NCBI RefSeq assembly: GCF_003313505.1
Contig: NZ_QMHO01000003.1
Coordinates: forward strand, 62,001-126,000
Direction of reading: 5' to 3'
Source: Pedobacter nanyangensis
Lineage (GTDB): Bacteria > Bacteroidota > Bacteroidia > Sphingobacteriales > Sphingobacteriaceae
Length of the DNA stretch: 64,000 nucleotides
A program made the position numbers and the translations under genes. Under the pieces are notes generated by a model. It had not been told where the DNA came from. It worked only from the letters and a program-made list of their open reading frames with translations, and did no database searches. Below, piece after piece: positions 14,515-23,542 of this stretch. Each line of letters starts with the position of its first letter. Position 1 is the first letter of the stretch.

Positions 14515-15699
14515 ATCATACCAACTTCTGAATAGTGGGGAAAAATCAAAAATATTGGGATTATCCACAGAAGTAATTTTTAAATATGTGTCAAATATAT
14601 AATTAGAAGTAGGTGTCGCATATTTATTAAAGGGGTAAGAGTAACTACCAGTATTAGGGATATTATTACCTATTACATGGATCATTTGATTATTTTGATA
14701 AAGCTCTAATTTAACTCCAGACGTTTGGACTAAGTCTTTATTCCACTTAATTTCTATATTTTGATTAAAGTCATAAGTAAACAATTCGATATTTGGATAC
14801 TTACCTGAAGGATAAGTGATCCAATTATCATATAAATTTAAAGGATAGAGATATTGAACCGCAACTTTGTCATAGTAAGCCATACTGCTAAATGACGGAA
14901 CATAGGAATGATAGCTTCCAGAATTCATTATTGAATAGTAGTCATTGGCTGGTGTTCCTGGTATCTGCGTAGCGTTGCCACTACCTTCCCCGTTTGTAAG
15001 TAAATCTGAATGTCTTAAGCCCAAACAATGGCCAATCTCATGAGTTAAAATATAGATTTTTTGCGCATCGCTTAATGTGTTGAATAGGTTCATATTAACG
15101 AATATCTGATAATATGGCTGATCTGAATTAGGGAAACCAGCACTAGCATAAGCAGAGATATTATTATTGGCTACTACTTTAATCGAATTTTCATTTGGAA
15201 CTTCTTTTGCTGCAAAACCATAGAAATTAATTTTACAGTTCTCCACATTTGCCCAGTTTCCGAAAGCAGCATGTATAATTTGGTAACTTAGATAAGTTGT
15301 ATTTTGAATATAAATTCTTTCTACATTCCAATTAGAGACTGATCCGGGACTCTGCCATTGAGCAATCTTCTGTGGAATATCACGGGTCGATTGGATTTTA
15401 TTTAAAGATATCAGCTCATTGTTAGCATTTTCTAAAAAATTAAAATATTCAATAACTTTTTTCAAATCAGTTTTATTTTTCTTAAATAAAATATCTCCCT
15501 CAACGACATAATATTCATCTACTTCAACAATGTTTTGTTTTTTTACGCCTGTCTTTAACAGGGTATTGTAAAGATCTTTATCTGTTTTTTTCTCGTTAAT
15601 GTTAAAATCTTCTTGACTTTTCTTGCAACCGGTAACCGTTGCAACTCCTAAAACCACAACCATTGTGATTTTAAGAAACGTTAAATTTTTATTTTTCAT
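14512..15699 (-). CDS. Predicted lipoprotein metalloprotease with HEIGH motif (M57-like)
   Basis: Zinc protease of the 'dual-action HEIGH' group within the metzincins, expected on the cell surface or exported. It is 395 residues. A type II signal peptide (VVLGVATVTGC, Cys about residue 25) is followed by a pro-region, then the catalytic motif THEIGHCLGLRHSD (about residue 218) giving the HExxHxxGxxH zinc ligands. A downstream SIMNSGSYHS matches the metzincin Met-turn. The C-terminal 90 residues are strand-rich (VKLELYQNNQMIHVIGNN), like an accessory beta-sandwich. Its stop codon is supplied by the last bases of a REP element, so the natural C-terminus may have been altered. Confidence 0.85.
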   Translation of the reverse strand: MKNKNLTFLKITMVVVLGVATVTGCKKSQEDFNINEKKTDKDLYNTLLKTGVKKQNIVEVDEYYVVEGDILFKKNKTDLKKVIEYFNFLENANNELISLNKIQSTRDIPQKIAQWQSPGSVSNWNVERIYIQNTTYLSYQIIHAAFGNWANVENCKINFYGFAAKEVPNENSIKVVANNNISAYASAGFPNSDQPYYQIFVNMNLFNTLSDAQKIYILTHEIGHCLGLRHSDLLTNGEGSGNATQIPGTPANDYYSIMNSGSYHSYVPSFSSMAYYDKVAVQYLYPLNLYDNWITYPSGKYPNIELFTYDFNQNIEIKWNKDLVQTSGVKLELYQNNQMIHVIGNNIPNTGSYSYPFNKYATPTSNYIFDTYLKITSVDNPNIFDFSPLFRSWYD

Positions 15700-15825
15700 A
15701 ACAACAAGTTAACGGCCTATCATCAACAAGAAGTTAAAGGCACATTAACATATTTCAGGGATTTAGAAAAACTATAAAACCTATGGTTTTAAGTGTTAAC
15801 ATGAGCTTAACATAACTTATTTGTA

Positions 15826-15858
15826 AACAAAAAACCCCGAGGCAATGCCCCGGGGTTT
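15826..15858 (-). terminator. Intrinsic terminator after the beta-helix lipoprotein gene
   Basis: AAACCCCG/CGGGGTTT stem with an inner GGC/GCC, then T-rich sequence on the minus strand. It lies 25 bp after the stop codon. Confidence 0.85.
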
Positions 15859-15882
15859 CTCACACATATAATTTTATAACGA

Positions 15883-17241
15883 CTAGTAAACGTTAGTTTT
15901 AGGTGTCCAACTAGCCCAACCAGTAGTCCAGTTTGTAGCACCAAATGCACCTTTAAAAGCTACCTTCTCAAAGAATGAATCATTTTGATCTCCAGTGAAG
16001 GCGGCACCTGTTAAAGCGATTGAACCAGCAGCTGGCAAGAAGTTAGGATTAGTTAAACTGAAAGCGTCTGTAAGTCCAGCACCTGCTGATGAAGTTAATT
16101 TTACAGTTCCATCAGTAGTTGCTTTAGTTTCAATTGCAGTTGCAGAAGCACCTGCAACAGTAACATCACTACCTAATTTGAAAGGAGCAGCCAAAGCGTA
16201 AAGGATATTGTTTTTGAATTGAGAAGTACCATCGATAAATGCATTGTAAGTACCGTTAGATTCTAAAGATAAACCACCATCTGGATGACCTAACAAAATT
16301 GAGTTGTTAAGGATAAAAGCTGTATTTCTTCTGAATCTATTTGCAAAGTTATGGTTCGCAGCTGTATTAGCGGCACCATTAGGACCTAAAATTGTGAAAT
16401 TTGAAAGGTTTGGTCTAGTTCTAGGCAAAGCATCAGAACCGCTAGAGTTATTATCACACTCAATACCGTTACCAGCATCGCCACCATCAACAAACTCGGG
16501 ATCTCTCAATGATACAGCGAATTGGATTTTACCTTTATAACCATTATCAAAATCAAAATCATCATCAGCCGTAGCGTAAGCGATTAGATATTTTGCATTT
16601 ACAGTTCCACCAAAGAACTCAAAAGCATCGTCGTTACCATAAGCTACCATAATGTGTTCAATAGTAGTTCCTGAACCAACACCACCTAAAGTTAATCCAT
16701 TAATTTCTGAATTAGGTTCTGCAGCGATACCAGCGAACTCAATTCTGATATATTTTAAGCTACCAGAGTTATCGTTATCAATAGTGCCTCCGTATTGTCT
16801 ACCAACTCCACCTTCAATAGTTGGATTGTTCGCATTTACAGTAGCTCTACCCAAAAGGATAATTCCACCCCAATCACCTGGCGTTCTTTGACCTGCTGGT
16901 CTACCAGAAGTAAATACAATTGGAGATTGAGCAGTACCTTCTGCCATAATCTTAGAACCTCTTTCCATGATCAAAGCACCTTTATTACTAGTACTTGATT
17001 TAATAATAGTTCCAGGTTCAATAGTCAACGAAGATCCTTCTTCGAAATAAGTGTAACCTGTTAGCGTAATTGTACCTTTTCTTACCACTACGTGTTGATC
17101 CTTCTTAAAAGTACCAGTTAAGTTTCCACCATTAGTAATCTCGATAGTACCTGTTGTTCCATCGCCGTTATTGTTCTTTTTACAAGCGGTAAAAGCAACT
17201 GCAGTCATCAATACTGCCACAATAGAGTGTTTTAATTTCAT
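15883..17241 (-). CDS. Exported beta-helix-like lipoprotein, partner of the upstream TonB receptor
   Basis: The family is seen beside TonB receptors in Bacteroidota but has no firm function. The 452-residue protein has a lipoprotein signal (MTAVAFTACKKN, Cys about residue 20). The body is glycine- and asparagine-rich with short regular strands (GNLTGTFKKDQHVVVRKGTI, GSSLTIEPGTIIKSS, GALIMERGSKIMAEGT, GLTLGGVGSGTTIEHIMVAY), typical of right-handed parallel beta-helix proteins. Acidic runs YATADDDFDFDNG and GNDDAFEFFGG could bind metal. It starts 89 bp after the TonB receptor stop on the same strand, so the two are probably an operon, and it may be a surface ligand-binding partner. No SusD-type TPR helices are present. 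Confidence 0.82.
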   Translation of the reverse strand: MKLKHSIVAVLMTAVAFTACKKNNNGDGTTGTIEITNGGNLTGTFKKDQHVVVRKGTITLTGYTYFEEGSSLTIEPGTIIKSSTSNKGALIMERGSKIMAEGTAQSPIVFTSGRPAGQRTPGDWGGIILLGRATVNANNPTIEGGVGRQYGGTIDNDNSGSLKYIRIEFAGIAAEPNSEINGLTLGGVGSGTTIEHIMVAYGNDDAFEFFGGTVNAKYLIAYATADDDFDFDNGYKGKIQFAVSLRDPEFVDGGDAGNGIECDNNSSGSDALPRTRPNLSNFTILGPNGAANTAANHNFANRFRRNTAFILNNSILLGHPDGGLSLESNGTYNAFIDGTSQFKNNILYALAAPFKLGSDVTVAGASATAIETKATTDGTVKLTSSAGAGLTDAFSLTNPNFLPAAGSIALTGAAFTGDQNDSFFEKVAFKGAFGATNWTTGWASWTPKTNVY

Positions 17242-17330
17242 GTTTTTATTTTTTTGTAAAGTTATTTCGTGTATGTTACGTATAGATTATCAACACATTA
17301 AGATTTCCTTAACGATTGACTACATTAATT

Positions 17331-20138
17331 CTATTTCCCTAAAGAAAAATTGTAGTTGAAACCCAATGTAAAGTTTGTGCCGAAACGAGTTGAGGTATAT
17401 TGCTTGTCGATATTTGGATTATAGCCATTTTTATCATCCATATTCAAATAGAATATACTTTTTTGGTTCAATACATCTCCAATGTTAAGTTTCAATTCGG
17501 CTCTATTCTTTATTAACTTCTTGCTAATTTGGAAATCAATTACGTTTCTAGAGTTCTCCCAAATATTTGGAATCAATGAGTTTCCAACCAATGCGATACG
17601 CTCGCCAATTCTATTGTATAATGCCGTTACTGAAACACCACTCTTATCATTTGCGTATTGTAATCCTGCGTTGATTAAATATGGAGACTGCCCTTGTAAA
17701 GGTCTTGCATCTAATCCCAATGAGCTAAGCTGTACTTTTGATTTAATATAGCTTGCATTTGCAAATGCAGTCAAATCTCTAAAGAATAGGCCATCAATAA
17801 CATCTAATCTCTTTCTAAAATCCAGTTCTACCCCATAAGAAGATGCCTCTCCAACATTTGTAAAATTGATTTGTCTTCTTTCTGGAGTTCCACCCTCATC
17901 TAATGTCTGTTCTATTGCATTATTAAAGTCTTTATAAAAAACCGAAAAAGTTAGGGTTTCTCCCGCTTTAGGGTAAATTTCATATCTCAAATCTGCATTA
18001 TTAATTGTACCTCTTTCTAACTTAGGATTACCCAATGTAGAAGTCTGCGCTACGAAATCGTAAAATGCAAATGGAGCAAGCTCTCTCAGTTCTGGTCTAG
18101 ATACTGTTCTTGAAACCGACGCACGGAAATTACTCTTATCGGTAATAGCGTAGGTATAATTTATAGATGGTAATATATCCGTAAAAGTTTGATCAAAACT
18201 TCTAGCAGTACCACTTAGGTCTGTGTAATCAATATTTTGGTAGTAGTTTTCAATCCTAGCTCCCCATACTAATCTAGATTTTTCTCCTAACTTATTATCT
18301 AACATCAAATAACCTGAATTCAACAAAGTTTGTGCTTGATATGAATCAGTGTTACTGGTAAAATCACTCAGGATAAAGCCTCCCGTAGCGTTAATGTTTT
18401 CTGGCGCAAAAATTGATCCTTTTGGCAAACTCAACAAATAATCATCCATGCTTGCTGAACCAGAAGAGTTAAACAAGTAGTTAAAAATCCTAGCATCAAA
18501 GTCTCTAGTTTTGTACATACTTAACAAACCAGTCTTAAAAGTACTTTTCTTCGAAAGAAAATTAAAAGGAAGTGAATAATTTACCTGACCTGAAAAATTG
18601 TCTTCTTTTAAAGAAGAGTAGAACCTCCTACTGTTTCTATCCACTACGTTATATGTATCAGAGTTAGGTCCACCTATTTGACGATAATAAATAGATCTTA
18701 AATCAGGCTGAGTTCTATTAATTAGCGAGTAACTTACATTCCAGTTGAGCTTTTGATCAGCTTTACCAAACTGATGGTCACCTTCTAATTGCGTATTATA
18801 AATAGTTTTCTTTGTTAAATCTGAGTTATTGAAACGCAAGTTAGCGTCAATATTAGTATTGAAACCCGTCCTATCTGTATAAGTCTCGTCAAATACATTA
18901 TTAAATAGGTTTTTAAAGCTCAATTTACTCTTACCTTTTTTATAAGTAATATTAGCTAATACGCCTACACTAGTATTAAATACGTATTGAGAATCATCAT
19001 AATCGTAATAAACATCTCTAAAATCATTTTGATAGTCATTACGCTGAACAGGGTTGATATTTTGTCCATTTCTATAAGAAAGCGAAACAACACTACCCAA
19101 AGAACCTCCATTTTTAAAATCTATACGTTTACCATAACTAATTTGATGGTTTTGAGATGGTAAAGCGGTATACGTTTTCTCCGCATATGGGTTAGAAAGT
19201 TGCTTAGATAATTGTGCCTTTTGAGACGTACTTAAAGGATTGTATTCTTGGAATGAACCTGGGAAAGTAGATGGAAGATTTCTACTACCATCTGTAAAAC
19301 TAAGATAATCGTATTTACCTCTGCTATTACCTAAGAAATCCTTAAACGTTGATTGTGTGTTATAACCAAAGCTTGTTGTAAAGTTCAAGAAATCTTGATC
19401 TGGAACATCTTTAGTAATTACTTGAACAATACCTCCTGCGAAATCTCCCGGTAAATCTGGTGAGGCCGTTTTATGAATAACTAGATTATCAATTAAGTTT
19501 GCGGGGATGATATCAAAAGAAAAAGCTTTCTTGTCTGGCTCCGTAGATGGCAACAATGAGTTGTTTAACATAGAGGTGTTATAACGATCTGCCAAACCTC
19601 TAATAACAACAAATTTATTGTTTTGGATACTTGCACCGCTTACGCGTTTTAGAACTTCAGAAGTATTTCTATCTGGAGATCTTTTAATTAATTCCGCTGA
19701 GATACCGCTGGAAATCCTAGCACTATTTTTTTGTTGAAGAAGTAGGGAATTTACTGATTCCTGCTTATAGTTACCAGTAATAACTACTTGATTAAGGGTT
19801 TGAGAAGAAGATTCTTCCAAGCTCACATTTAATGTAGTAACCGCTCCGCTTGTGACTTCTACCTCTGCAATTTTCTTTGTTGCATAACTAATGTAAGATA
19901 CTTCTATTAGATATTTACCAGAAGCTAAACCACCCAACACATATTTTCCTTCCACATCAGTGCCTACACCTTTATTAGTTCCTGAAATTTTTACAGAAAC
20001 ACCAATAAGGGTTTCTCCTGTTTTAGCATCCGTTACAGTTCCTGAAATTTTTCCTGTTCCCTGAGCGAAAACAAGCGCACTGGCTAACGCAAACATGATG
20101 GTTAGTAGTGTTTTCTTTAGAGTTAATTGTGATTTCAA
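17331..20138 (-). CDS. TonB-dependent outer-membrane receptor with carboxypeptidase-like N-domain
   Basis: Energy-coupled outer-membrane transporter. At 935 residues it has a signal peptide (TIMFALASALVFAQ), a CarboxypepD_reg-like domain (about 28-115, GKISGTVTDAKTGETLIGVS), the TonB plug (about 125-235, SEVLKRVSGASIQNNKFVVI and IRGLADRYNTSML) and a long beta-barrel ending NFTLGFNYNFSLGK with a C-terminal aromatic-rich strand. It is the first gene of a two-gene unit with a beta-helix lipoprotein, not with a SusD homologue. The substrate is unknown; the architecture is closer to siderophore or phosphate-type receptors than to SusC glycan receptors, which is an inference. Confidence 0.92.
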   Translation of the reverse strand: MKSQLTLKKTLLTIMFALASALVFAQGTGKISGTVTDAKTGETLIGVSVKISGTNKGVGTDVEGKYVLGGLASGKYLIEVSYISYATKKIAEVEVTSGAVTTLNVSLEESSSQTLNQVVITGNYKQESVNSLLLQQKNSARISSGISAELIKRSPDRNTSEVLKRVSGASIQNNKFVVIRGLADRYNTSMLNNSLLPSTEPDKKAFSFDIIPANLIDNLVIHKTASPDLPGDFAGGIVQVITKDVPDQDFLNFTTSFGYNTQSTFKDFLGNSRGKYDYLSFTDGSRNLPSTFPGSFQEYNPLSTSQKAQLSKQLSNPYAEKTYTALPSQNHQISYGKRIDFKNGGSLGSVVSLSYRNGQNINPVQRNDYQNDFRDVYYDYDDSQYVFNTSVGVLANITYKKGKSKLSFKNLFNNVFDETYTDRTGFNTNIDANLRFNNSDLTKKTIYNTQLEGDHQFGKADQKLNWNVSYSLINRTQPDLRSIYYRQIGGPNSDTYNVVDRNSRRFYSSLKEDNFSGQVNYSLPFNFLSKKSTFKTGLLSMYKTRDFDARIFNYLFNSSGSASMDDYLLSLPKGSIFAPENINATGGFILSDFTSNTDSYQAQTLLNSGYLMLDNKLGEKSRLVWGARIENYYQNIDYTDLSGTARSFDQTFTDILPSINYTYAITDKSNFRASVSRTVSRPELRELAPFAFYDFVAQTSTLGNPKLERGTINNADLRYEIYPKAGETLTFSVFYKDFNNAIEQTLDEGGTPERRQINFTNVGEASSYGVELDFRKRLDVIDGLFFRDLTAFANASYIKSKVQLSSLGLDARPLQGQSPYLINAGLQYANDKSGVSVTALYNRIGERIALVGNSLIPNIWENSRNVIDFQISKKLIKNRAELKLNIGDVLNQKSIFYLNMDDKNGYNPNIDKQYTSTRFGTNFTLGFNYNFSLGK

Positions 20139-20261
20139 TTTGCCTTATTTTTAATTAGGGCAAAACTATTACCACAATGTTAGCTTCGTGTTAGCTCGAA
20201 ATTACCATTTGTTTACCACTAGGTTAACAAATTGTTAAAGCCTATTGGTAACGCTTTTGTA

Positions 20262-20777
20262 TTAATATTTTAAGCCGATTTTTTTGCATATAAAGTGCAA
20301 TAACCAAATTGGGCCAATTAACAAAAACTTAACATCTTCTAAAAATGAAGGCTTTTTGCCTTCTATTTTATGACCAATGAACTGCCCTATCCAGGCCAGC
20401 ACAAAAATGGCCAAAAAGATGATCCAAGCTGCTGGGCCGTTATGGTATTTCTCCCACATCTCAATTTGTACAATGCCGTAGCTCATGCCTGCTATGATCC
20501 AGATCATCATAAAGAACAAGGTTGGCGACAGCGTAAAATAATAGTACATGGCAAAGGCAATTAGAAATGATGCCCAATTAAAGAAAGTTTGGTACTGGCC
20601 CAAAAAAGATAACTGCGGAAATGGGATTAACCAAACCAAGCCCAATAAGCTAAATACAATGAGGGGCACACAAATCCAATGGATGAGTTTATTGGTACCA
20701 TTTTGGTGGCTTTCGGCATATTTATCAAATAAAATGTCTACTGGCTTTTTTGCTGGGGCTGGTGCAGTTTTATTCAT
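20262..20777 (-). CDS. DUF962 / Mpo1-like membrane protein
   Basis: Family with the yeast Mpo1 dioxygenase, which shortens 2-hydroxy fatty acids. The 171-residue protein starts at MNKTAPAPAKK (20777); a longer in-frame start at 20861 lies in non-coding repeat sequence and is rejected. The signature YAESHQNGTNKLIHWICVP (about residues 20-38) carries the conserved histidines, and a second histidine region QFIGHKIEGKKP (about 130) follows. There are three or four hydrophobic membrane segments between. A dioxygenase role in this bacterium is inferred from the family only. Confidence 0.82.
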   Translation of the reverse strand: MNKTAPAPAKKPVDILFDKYAESHQNGTNKLIHWICVPLIVFSLLGLVWLIPFPQLSFLGQYQTFFNWASFLIAFAMYYYFTLSPTLFFMMIWIIAGMSYGIVQIEMWEKYHNGPAAWIIFLAIFVLAWIGQFIGHKIEGKKPSFLEDVKFLLIGPIWLLHFICKKIGLKY

Positions 20778-20865
20778 ATCTGGTGTTTTTTGGAATGATA
20801 AAAATAAGAAAAGCGATAGAAATCTATCGCTTTTAGTTTTAGTATCTTTTAGAAGCCACACTTGC

Positions 20866-20916
20866 GAATTGCAAATCGCTTTAAGATTGCTTCGTACCTC
20901 GCAATGACGGAACTAT
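20866..20916. repeat. Dispersed CATTGCGAGG-type repeat, copy 2
   Basis: Reverse-complement reading CGTCATTGCGAGGTACGAAG, then CAATCTTAAAGCGATTTGC. It is nearly the same as the copy at about 30914-30975 and related to about 4284-4355. Confidence 0.65.
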
Positions 20917-20953
20917 TAATCCGTGTAATCCCGAAATCGGTGTAATCACAAAA

Positions 20954-22516
20954 CTACTTCGCAAAGGCTACCGAACGGGTTTCTCTAATTACCGTTACCT
21001 TGATTTGGCCTGGGTAGGTCATTTCGGTTTGGATACGGTTAGAGATATCTGCCGCCAGCAATTCTGCCTGTTGGTCGCTTACCCTTTCACTTTCAACCAC
21101 TACACGCAGTTCTCTACCTGCTTGGATGGCAAAAGTTTTTTCTACGCCCGGATATGACAAAGCCAGTTCTTCAAGTTCTTTCAAACGCTTGATGTAGCTT
21201 TCTACCACTTCACGGCGGGCTCCCGGGCGGGCACCTGAAATAGAGTCGCAGGCCTGGATGATTGGCGAAATCATCGAGGTCATCTCAATTTCGTCGTGGT
21301 GGGCACCAATAGCGTTGCAAACTTCCGGATGCTCTTTATATTTTTCGGCCAATTGCATCCCCAAAATAGCGTGTGGCAATTCTGGATTATCATCAGGCAC
21401 TTTACCAATATCGTGCAAAAGACCGGCACGTTTGGCCAACTTAGCGTTTAAGCCCAGTTCAGCGGCCATGGTAGCACAGAAATTAGCCACCTCGCGTGAG
21501 TGCTGTAACAGGTTTTGTCCGTATGATGAACGGTAGCGCATACGGCCTACCATCCTGATCAGTTCAGGGTGCAAACCGTGGATGCCCAAATCAATGACGG
21601 TACGCTCACCGATCTCGATAATTTCGTCCTCGATCTGTTTTTTGGTTTTGGCCACAATCTCCTCGATACGGGCCGGGTGGATACGGCCATCAGTTACCAG
21701 GCGGTGCAGGGCCAAACGGGCAATTTCTCTTCTTACCGGATCAAAGCCCGAAAGGATAATGGCTTCGGGAGTATCATCCACAATGATCTCGATACCTGTT
21801 GCCGCTTCCAGTGCACGGATGTTACGTCCTTCCCTACCAATCACACGACCTTTGATTTCGTCGTTATCGATATGGAAAATAGACACCGAGTTTTCGATAG
21901 CAGCTTCGGCGGCGGTGCGCTGGATGGTTTGTATCACCACTTTTTTGGCTTCTTTGCTGGCGGTAAGCTTGGCCTCGTCAACAATGTCCTTCACTTGCAT
22001 CAGGGCCTGCGAGCGGGCTTCCGACTTCATATTTTCCACCAATTGGTTCTTGGCTTCCTCAGCACTTAAACCAGCAATGGTTTCCAATTGCTGCACATGC
22101 TGATTTTTCAGCACATCCACTTCTTCCTGTTTTTTAACGGCAAGGGCGGTTTGCTTCTCGAAGTTATCTTTTTGCTTATCTAACTCCTGTTCTTTTCTAC
22201 TCACATTTTCCAAACGCTGGTTAAGCGATTGTTCTTTTTGTTTGATGGTGTTTTCACGTTGGGCAACTTCGCTATTGCGGCTTTGTACTTGTTGCTCGTG
22301 CTCACTTTTTAATTGCAGGAATTTCTCCTTCGCTTCTAATAATTTGTTTTTCTTTAAGATCTCGGCATTGTTTTCGGCATCTTTCAAGATCTTTTTCGCC
22401 TTTGCCTGAGCTGCCACTTCCTGCTGCTTCAGGAGGTTACGCAGCAGGTACCTGCCAATGACCACACCAACAATTAAGCTGGCGAGTATGCATCCTACTA
22501 TTCCTAATATTTCCAT
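20954..22516 (-). CDS. rny: Ribonuclease Y
   Basis: Endoribonuclease that starts mRNA decay at the membrane. The 520-residue protein has an N-terminal membrane segment ([20 protein letters not shown]), a long coiled coil (about residues 30-200, [19 protein letters not shown], then glutamine/glutamate-rich), a KH RNA-binding domain (about 205-270, [19 protein letters not shown]) and an HD phosphohydrolase domain with [13 protein letters not shown] (about 365). These are all the parts of a full-length RNase Y. The gene follows zapA and a probable small RNA. Confidence 0.96.
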   Translation of the reverse strand: MEILGIVGCILASLIVGVVIGRYLLRNLLKQQEVAAQAKAKKILKDAENNAEILKKNKLLEAKEKFLQLKSEHEQQVQSRNSEVAQRENTIKQKEQSLNQRLENVSRKEQELDKQKDNFEKQTALAVKKQEEVDVLKNQHVQQLETIAGLSAEEAKNQLVENMKSEARSQALMQVKDIVDEAKLTASKEAKKVVIQTIQRTAAEAAIENSVSIFHIDNDEIKGRVIGREGRNIRALEAATGIEIIVDDTPEAIILSGFDPVRREIARLALHRLVTDGRIHPARIEEIVAKTKKQIEDEIIEIGERTVIDLGIHGLHPELIRMVGRMRYRSSYGQNLLQHSREVANFCATMAAELGLNAKLAKRAGLLHDIGKVPDDNPELPHAILGMQLAEKYKEHPEVCNAIGAHHDEIEMTSMISPIIQACDSISGARPGARREVVESYIKRLKELEELALSYPGVEKTFAIQAGRELRVVVESERVSDQQAELLAADISNRIQTEMTYPGQIKVTVIRETRSVAFAK

Positions 22517-22665
22517 TGTACTTTTGGTGTTTTAAGGGCAATGGTACCTGTCGTAAAAAACGAGGGGCCCATTGTCCGCTGTTGTTTTATGGAACCACCA
22601 TTGCTGAGGGATCCAGGGTTTGTTGTTTGTTTAGCGATGGTTTTTAGGCCATCTATATTCTTCGT

Positions 22666-22752
22666 AAAAAAAAAGCCGTAGCTAAATTTAATGTTCCTTT
22701 ACCGTTTGATTGGTGCAAATTAAATGAAACATAAAAATTTAGCCACGGCCAA
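22666..22752 (-). ncRNA. ssrS: Probable 6S-like RNA (or structured terminator) between zapA and rny
   Basis: On the minus strand GGCCGTGGCTAAATTT pairs with AAATTTAGCTACGGC in one long closing stem. Inside, ATGTT/AACAT gives a second stem, then a bubble (TCATTTAA against CGGTAAAGG), then a small hairpin TTTG/CAAA. A run of nine T residues follows. Closing stem, open bubble and terminal hairpin in this order are the 6S plan, and my recollection is that 6S RNA lies next to zapA/rny in many Bacteroidota. It is short for 6S. Alternatively it is only the zapA terminator. Boundaries are approximate. Confidence 0.5.
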
Positions 22753-22810
22753 ATTATAGCTATAGTAAACCTAGGGAAATATGCCCCATGAGGTTAATAA
22801 AGAACTTTTT

Positions 22811-23101
22811 TTATTTAGCGAAAAACCCGTTCAATAAACTATCCAATTCCTCTACCTTATCGGCAACCGTGGTATCTTGGCTGTGTACCTTATGCTCGGC
22901 TTTTAAAACTGCCGTGGCATAGTGCAATACCGCCATTGACAACAAGTCTTGCTTATCTCTAACCGCATAATTTTCCTGATAGTCTTTGATGCGCTCGTTG
23001 ATAATCTTTGCCGCTCGTCTCACAATTTCCTCTTCTTCCATACTTACCTTTAGGGGGTAAATGCGGTCGGCGATAGTTATTTTAATCGAGATTTCTCCCA
23101 T
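22811..23101 (-). CDS. zapA: Cell-division protein ZapA
   Basis: ZapA crosslinks FtsZ filaments at the septum. The 96-residue protein fits: an N-terminal strand region MGEISIKITIADRIYPLKVS followed by a helix EEEEIVRRAAKIINERIKDY, then a long coiled coil (DLLSMAVLHYATAVLKAEHK). It lies 30 bp after a small coiled-coil gene and is probably co-transcribed with it. The pair resembles the ZapB-ZapA arrangement. Confidence 0.9.
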   Translation of the reverse strand: MGEISIKITIADRIYPLKVSMEEEEIVRRAAKIINERIKDYQENYAVRDKQDLLSMAVLHYATAVLKAEHKVHSQDTTVADKVEELDSLLNGFFAK

Positions 23102-23131
23102 TTTTAGCTTTGTTTCAATTAATCCGTATGC

Positions 23132-23422
23132 TTATTTTTTAAGCAATACTACACACTTATCAATTTCACGCACAAATTCGTTAATTTTTTGCTTTATATC
23201 AAGTGTCTTTTCACTTGTTCCTTCAATACTCTTCGCTAATTTGAGCACCCTAATTTTCTCATCTAGCTCTAACTGTGTGCCTTTGGCCACCTCTAAAGCT
23301 TGTTTTTGCTGCTTATTTTCTGCCTTCAGAAGTTCATTTTCTTCTTGTAGGGCATGACAAAGGGCAATCAATCTATCTGTTTTTTGCAGTACACTATTGA
23401 GTTGATCTACTACAGCAGCCAT
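23132..23422 (-). CDS. Small coiled-coil protein, ZapB-like
   Basis: A 96-residue, wholly helical protein with heptads of Leu/Ile (DQLNSVLQKTDRLIALCHAL, ENELLKAENKQQKQALEVAK). No signal or membrane segment. ZapB is a coiled-coil partner of ZapA; the direct link to zapA downstream supports a division role, but coiled coils are poorly diagnostic, so I leave the symbol blank. Confidence 0.75.
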   Translation of the reverse strand: MAAVVDQLNSVLQKTDRLIALCHALQEENELLKAENKQQKQALEVAKGTQLELDEKIRVLKLAKSIEGTSEKTLDIKQKINEFVREIDKCVVLLKK

Positions 23423-23542
23423 TTTTTTATCGGGTTGTGAGTTATAGGTGATGAGTTATGAGCTCTGGATATCTAGATGTTAGCCAAATTTCCCCTCATA
23501 ACTTTCAACTTTTAGCCTTAAACTTTCTACTTTTAACTTATT

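Noticed and set aside
21582..22103. 173-codon plus-strand frame within rny
   Set aside because: Antisense shadow of the RNase Y coding sequence.
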